Part shown: piece by piece, positions 24,831 through 26,392 of the stretch
Layout: each line of letters starts with the position of its first letter
How positions within the stretch are numbered: the stretch's first letter is position 1
NCBI GenBank assembly: GCA_937916355.1
Contig: CALFTM010000018.1
Coordinates: 1 to 26,392, forward strand
Source: an uncultured Bacteroidales bacterium
Lineage (GTDB): Bacteria; Bacteroidota; Bacteroidia; Bacteroidales; Paludibacteraceae
DNA length: 26,392 nucleotides
Direction of reading: 5' to 3'
Position numbers and translations under genes: made by a program
Notes under the pieces: model-generated
Database searches by the model: none
Seen by the model: the letters and a program-made list of their open reading frames with translations, nothing else
Told to the model about the DNA's origin: nothing

Positions 24831-24869
24831 AAAAAATGGGATGCACATTTTCGCGCATCCCATTTTTTT
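24831..24869. terminator. bidirectional terminator between the glycanase and BspA-like genes
   Basis: AAAAAATGGGATGC (24831-24844) pairs with GCATCCCATTTTTT (24855-24868) over a 10-nt loop. A-run and T-run flanks supply U-tracts in both directions. Confidence 0.88.
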
Positions 24870-24887
24870 ATATTTCATGGAAGAGGT

Positions 24888-26231
24888 TTATTTCTTCCAA
24901 GTCACTGATTTGCAATTTTGGAAAGCTTGCACTGCAACTTCAACATTATCTTTTGAGTTGTCTATCACAAGGTCAAGATTCTTGCAATCATAAAACGCCA
25001 TAACTCCAATAGATTTAACGCTTGACGAAAGTTCTAAATTGGTCAAGCTTGTACAACTCACAAACGCATTTTCTCCAATACTTTCAACGCTTGACGGGAT
25101 TTTCACACTAACCAAATCTGAGCAGCCTGAGAACAAGCCAAGACCGATGCTTGTAATGCTGGAAGGCAGTTTGATAGTAGTTAGACCCGAATTTGAAAAT
25201 GCATAGGATCCAATCTTTACAACACTTGACGGAATTGTTATGTTAGTCAGGCCTTTGCAGCCGTAAAACGCATCGTCTTCGATGCTAACAACACTTGACG
25301 GAATTGTTATGTTAGTCAGCCCTTTGCAGTTCCTAAACGCTTCGCCTGCGATGCTAACAACACTATATATCTTTCCGTCAATTACCACTTTTGAAGGAAT
25401 TGTAACGGAACCCTCCACGCAACTTTCTTTTGTCACCTCTGCTGTGGTTTCTGTCAAGACTTTAAATTTAAGTGGAGATTCAGACTCGTCTATTATTTCC
25501 CATGTCACTGATTTGCAATTTTGGAAAGCTTTCGATGCAACTTTTACATTATCTTCTGAGTTGTCTATCACAAGGTCAAGATTCTCGCAACCATCAAACG
25601 CCATAATTCCAATAGATTCTACGCTTAGTTGCAAATTGGTCAAGCCTGTGCAATTATAAAACGCCATATCTCCAATAGATTTAACGCTTGACGGAAGTTC
25701 TAAATAGGTCAAGCTTGTACAATTCGAAAACGCACTTTGTCCAATACTTTCAACGCTTGACGGGATTTTCACACTAACCAAATCTGAGCAACTTGAGAAC
25801 AAGCCATAATCGATGCTTGTAATGCTGGAAGGCAGTTCGATAGTAGTTAGACCCGAACTTGCAAATGCAAAGGCTCCAATCTTTACAACACTTGACGGAA
25901 TTGTTATGTTAGTCAGCCCTTTGCATCCATTAAACGCATCGTCTGCGATGCTAACAACACTATATGTCTTTCCGTCAATTACCACTTTTGAAGGAATTGT
26001 AACAGAACCCTCCACGCAATTTTCTTTTGTCACCTCTGCTGTGGAGTCAGTCAAGACTTTAAATTTAAGTGGATTTTGTTCTTGTATCTCAGCAAAAACA
26101 ACCTCTTCGACATCATCTACGTTGTGTCTGAAAGTCTCTCCGTTTTTCAGTTTTACATACATGCCTGTTCCTGCAAATGCAGACAAGCCTACTGCTAACG
26201 CCGCAACTAATGTTATTAAACTTTTTTTCAT
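24888..26231 (-). CDS. BspA-like leucine-rich-repeat surface protein, 447 aa
   Basis: A signal peptide covers residues 1-20 (ends AFA). A short Bacteroidetes-type entry segment follows (YVKLKNGETFRHNVDDVEEVVF, about 24-46), then LRR_5/BspA repeats of about 23 residues with the cores LTNITIPSSV-x-x-I and AF-x-x-C. The whole repeat region is two tandem blocks of about 200 residues, each opening PLKFKVLT-TAEVTKE and closing NCKSVTW. Related proteins bind host or bacterial surfaces and often mediate adhesion; that role here is inferred. There is no lipobox and no T9SS tail, since the chain ends SVTWKK, so how it reaches the surface is unclear. It begins 21 bp after the upstream T9SS cargo gene and probably shares its transcript. 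Confidence 0.88.
   Translation of the reverse strand: MKKSLITLVAALAVGLSAFAGTGMYVKLKNGETFRHNVDDVEEVVFAEIQEQNPLKFKVLTDSTAEVTKENCVEGSVTIPSKVVIDGKTYSVVSIADDAFNGCKGLTNITIPSSVVKIGAFAFASSGLTTIELPSSITSIDYGLFSSCSDLVSVKIPSSVESIGQSAFSNCTSLTYLELPSSVKSIGDMAFYNCTGLTNLQLSVESIGIMAFDGCENLDLVIDNSEDNVKVASKAFQNCKSVTWEIIDESESPLKFKVLTETTAEVTKESCVEGSVTIPSKVVIDGKIYSVVSIAGEAFRNCKGLTNITIPSSVVSIEDDAFYGCKGLTNITIPSSVVKIGSYAFSNSGLTTIKLPSSITSIGLGLFSGCSDLVSVKIPSSVESIGENAFVSCTSLTNLELSSSVKSIGVMAFYDCKNLDLVIDNSKDNVEVAVQAFQNCKSVTWKK
24901..26090 (-). repeat. tandem intragenic duplication, about 600 bp per copy
   Basis: GTCACTGATTTGCAATTTTG occurs at 24901 and again at 25504 (offset 603). TCAAGACTTTAAATTTAAGT occurs near 25455 and 26051 (offset about 597). 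Copies differ by scattered substitutions and by gain or loss of single LRR units: the left copy has an extra LTNITIPSSV unit, and the right copy has an extra short LQLSVESIGIMAF unit. Confidence 0.88.
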
Positions 26232-26252
26232 TTTATTTATTATCTTATTTTG

Positions 26253-26392
26253 TTATTTACGAATGATTTTAAATGATTGATTTCCGGCAGTAAGCACGTA
26301 AACTCCTGCTTTGTTTGGTACAACGATGGTCGCTTTGCCGTCTGCGTCTGCCTTTGTCTGAGACAATACTGAGCCACTTATGCTAACAAGTG
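26253..26392 (-). CDS. 3' end of a T9SS-secreted protein gene (partial)
   Basis: The minus-strand frame from the window edge reads 45 residues to a TAA at 26253. It contains ISGSVLSQTKADADGKATIV, then a VPNKAGVYVLTAGNQSFKII segment ending in RK. The G-V-Y-V-L core and the short basic tail after a final beta strand are typical of the end of T9SS type A sorting domains. The body of the protein lies outside the window. It is followed 21 bp later by the BspA-like gene. Confidence 0.72.
   Translation of the reverse strand, partial: LVSISGSVLSQTKADADGKATIVVPNKAGVYVLTAGNQSFKIIRK

Overview
The window looks like a chromosomal segment of a member of the Bacteroidales/Bacteroidetes (A+T-rich, probably a gut or rumen type). 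This rests on several things read directly in the sequence: promoters of the Bacteroidetes type (TTTG at -33, TAnnTTTG at -7) upstream of many genes, weak Shine-Dalgarno sequences, type IX secretion (T9SS) sorting domains, a DUF3078 outer-membrane protein, BspA-type leucine-rich repeats, and a polyprenol-phosphate mannosyltransferase / dihydroorotase gene pair.

Layout. Positions 1-1426 are sparse: the possible first codons of a leftward gene, a G+C-rich three-hairpin repeat remnant, one very A+T-rich hypothetical membrane protein, and a long gene-poor stretch. Rightward genes at 1427-3312 encode a DUF3078 beta-barrel protein and a HAD phosphatase/phosphomutase, closed by a bidirectional terminator. 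From 3413 to 17192 nearly everything is leftward. Read in the direction of transcription the order is: polyprenol-phosphate mannosyltransferase, dihydroorotase, (gap with a hairpin and possible small RNA), pheS, bactofilin, a patatin-barrel phospholipase, a GNAT acetyltransferase, an acyl-CoA synthetase, a universal stress protein, a secreted Ser/Arg repeat protein and the transcription accessory protein Tex. mfd is divergent from the mannosyltransferase and runs rightward (17368-20688). It meets a small leftward TonB C-terminal-domain gene head-on over a terminator hairpin. The last 5 kb is accessory: a 1037-residue secreted glycanase (GH43-like, GH30, ricin-type lectin, T9SS tail) in visibly G+C-richer DNA, facing a leftward BspA-like gene with a 600-bp internal duplication. 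Just upstream of that gene lies the 3' end of another T9SS cargo gene.

How they work together. Most of the core is housekeeping: translation (pheS), pyrimidine synthesis (dihydroorotase), transcription-coupled repair (mfd), RNA binding (tex) and lipid/acyl activation. The cell-surface theme recurs through the DUF3078 barrel, patatin barrel, repeat protein, TonB-like protein, T9SS glycanase and BspA-like protein. I found no rRNA, tRNA, CRISPR array, transposase, integrase or recognisable defence system. Nothing forms a clearly new multi-gene system. The best leads are the GH43-GH30-lectin-T9SS protein with its palindromic leader, the UUG-initiated short-leader mfd, the hairpin/small-RNA candidate near 14.9 kb, and the two repeat-driven surface proteins.
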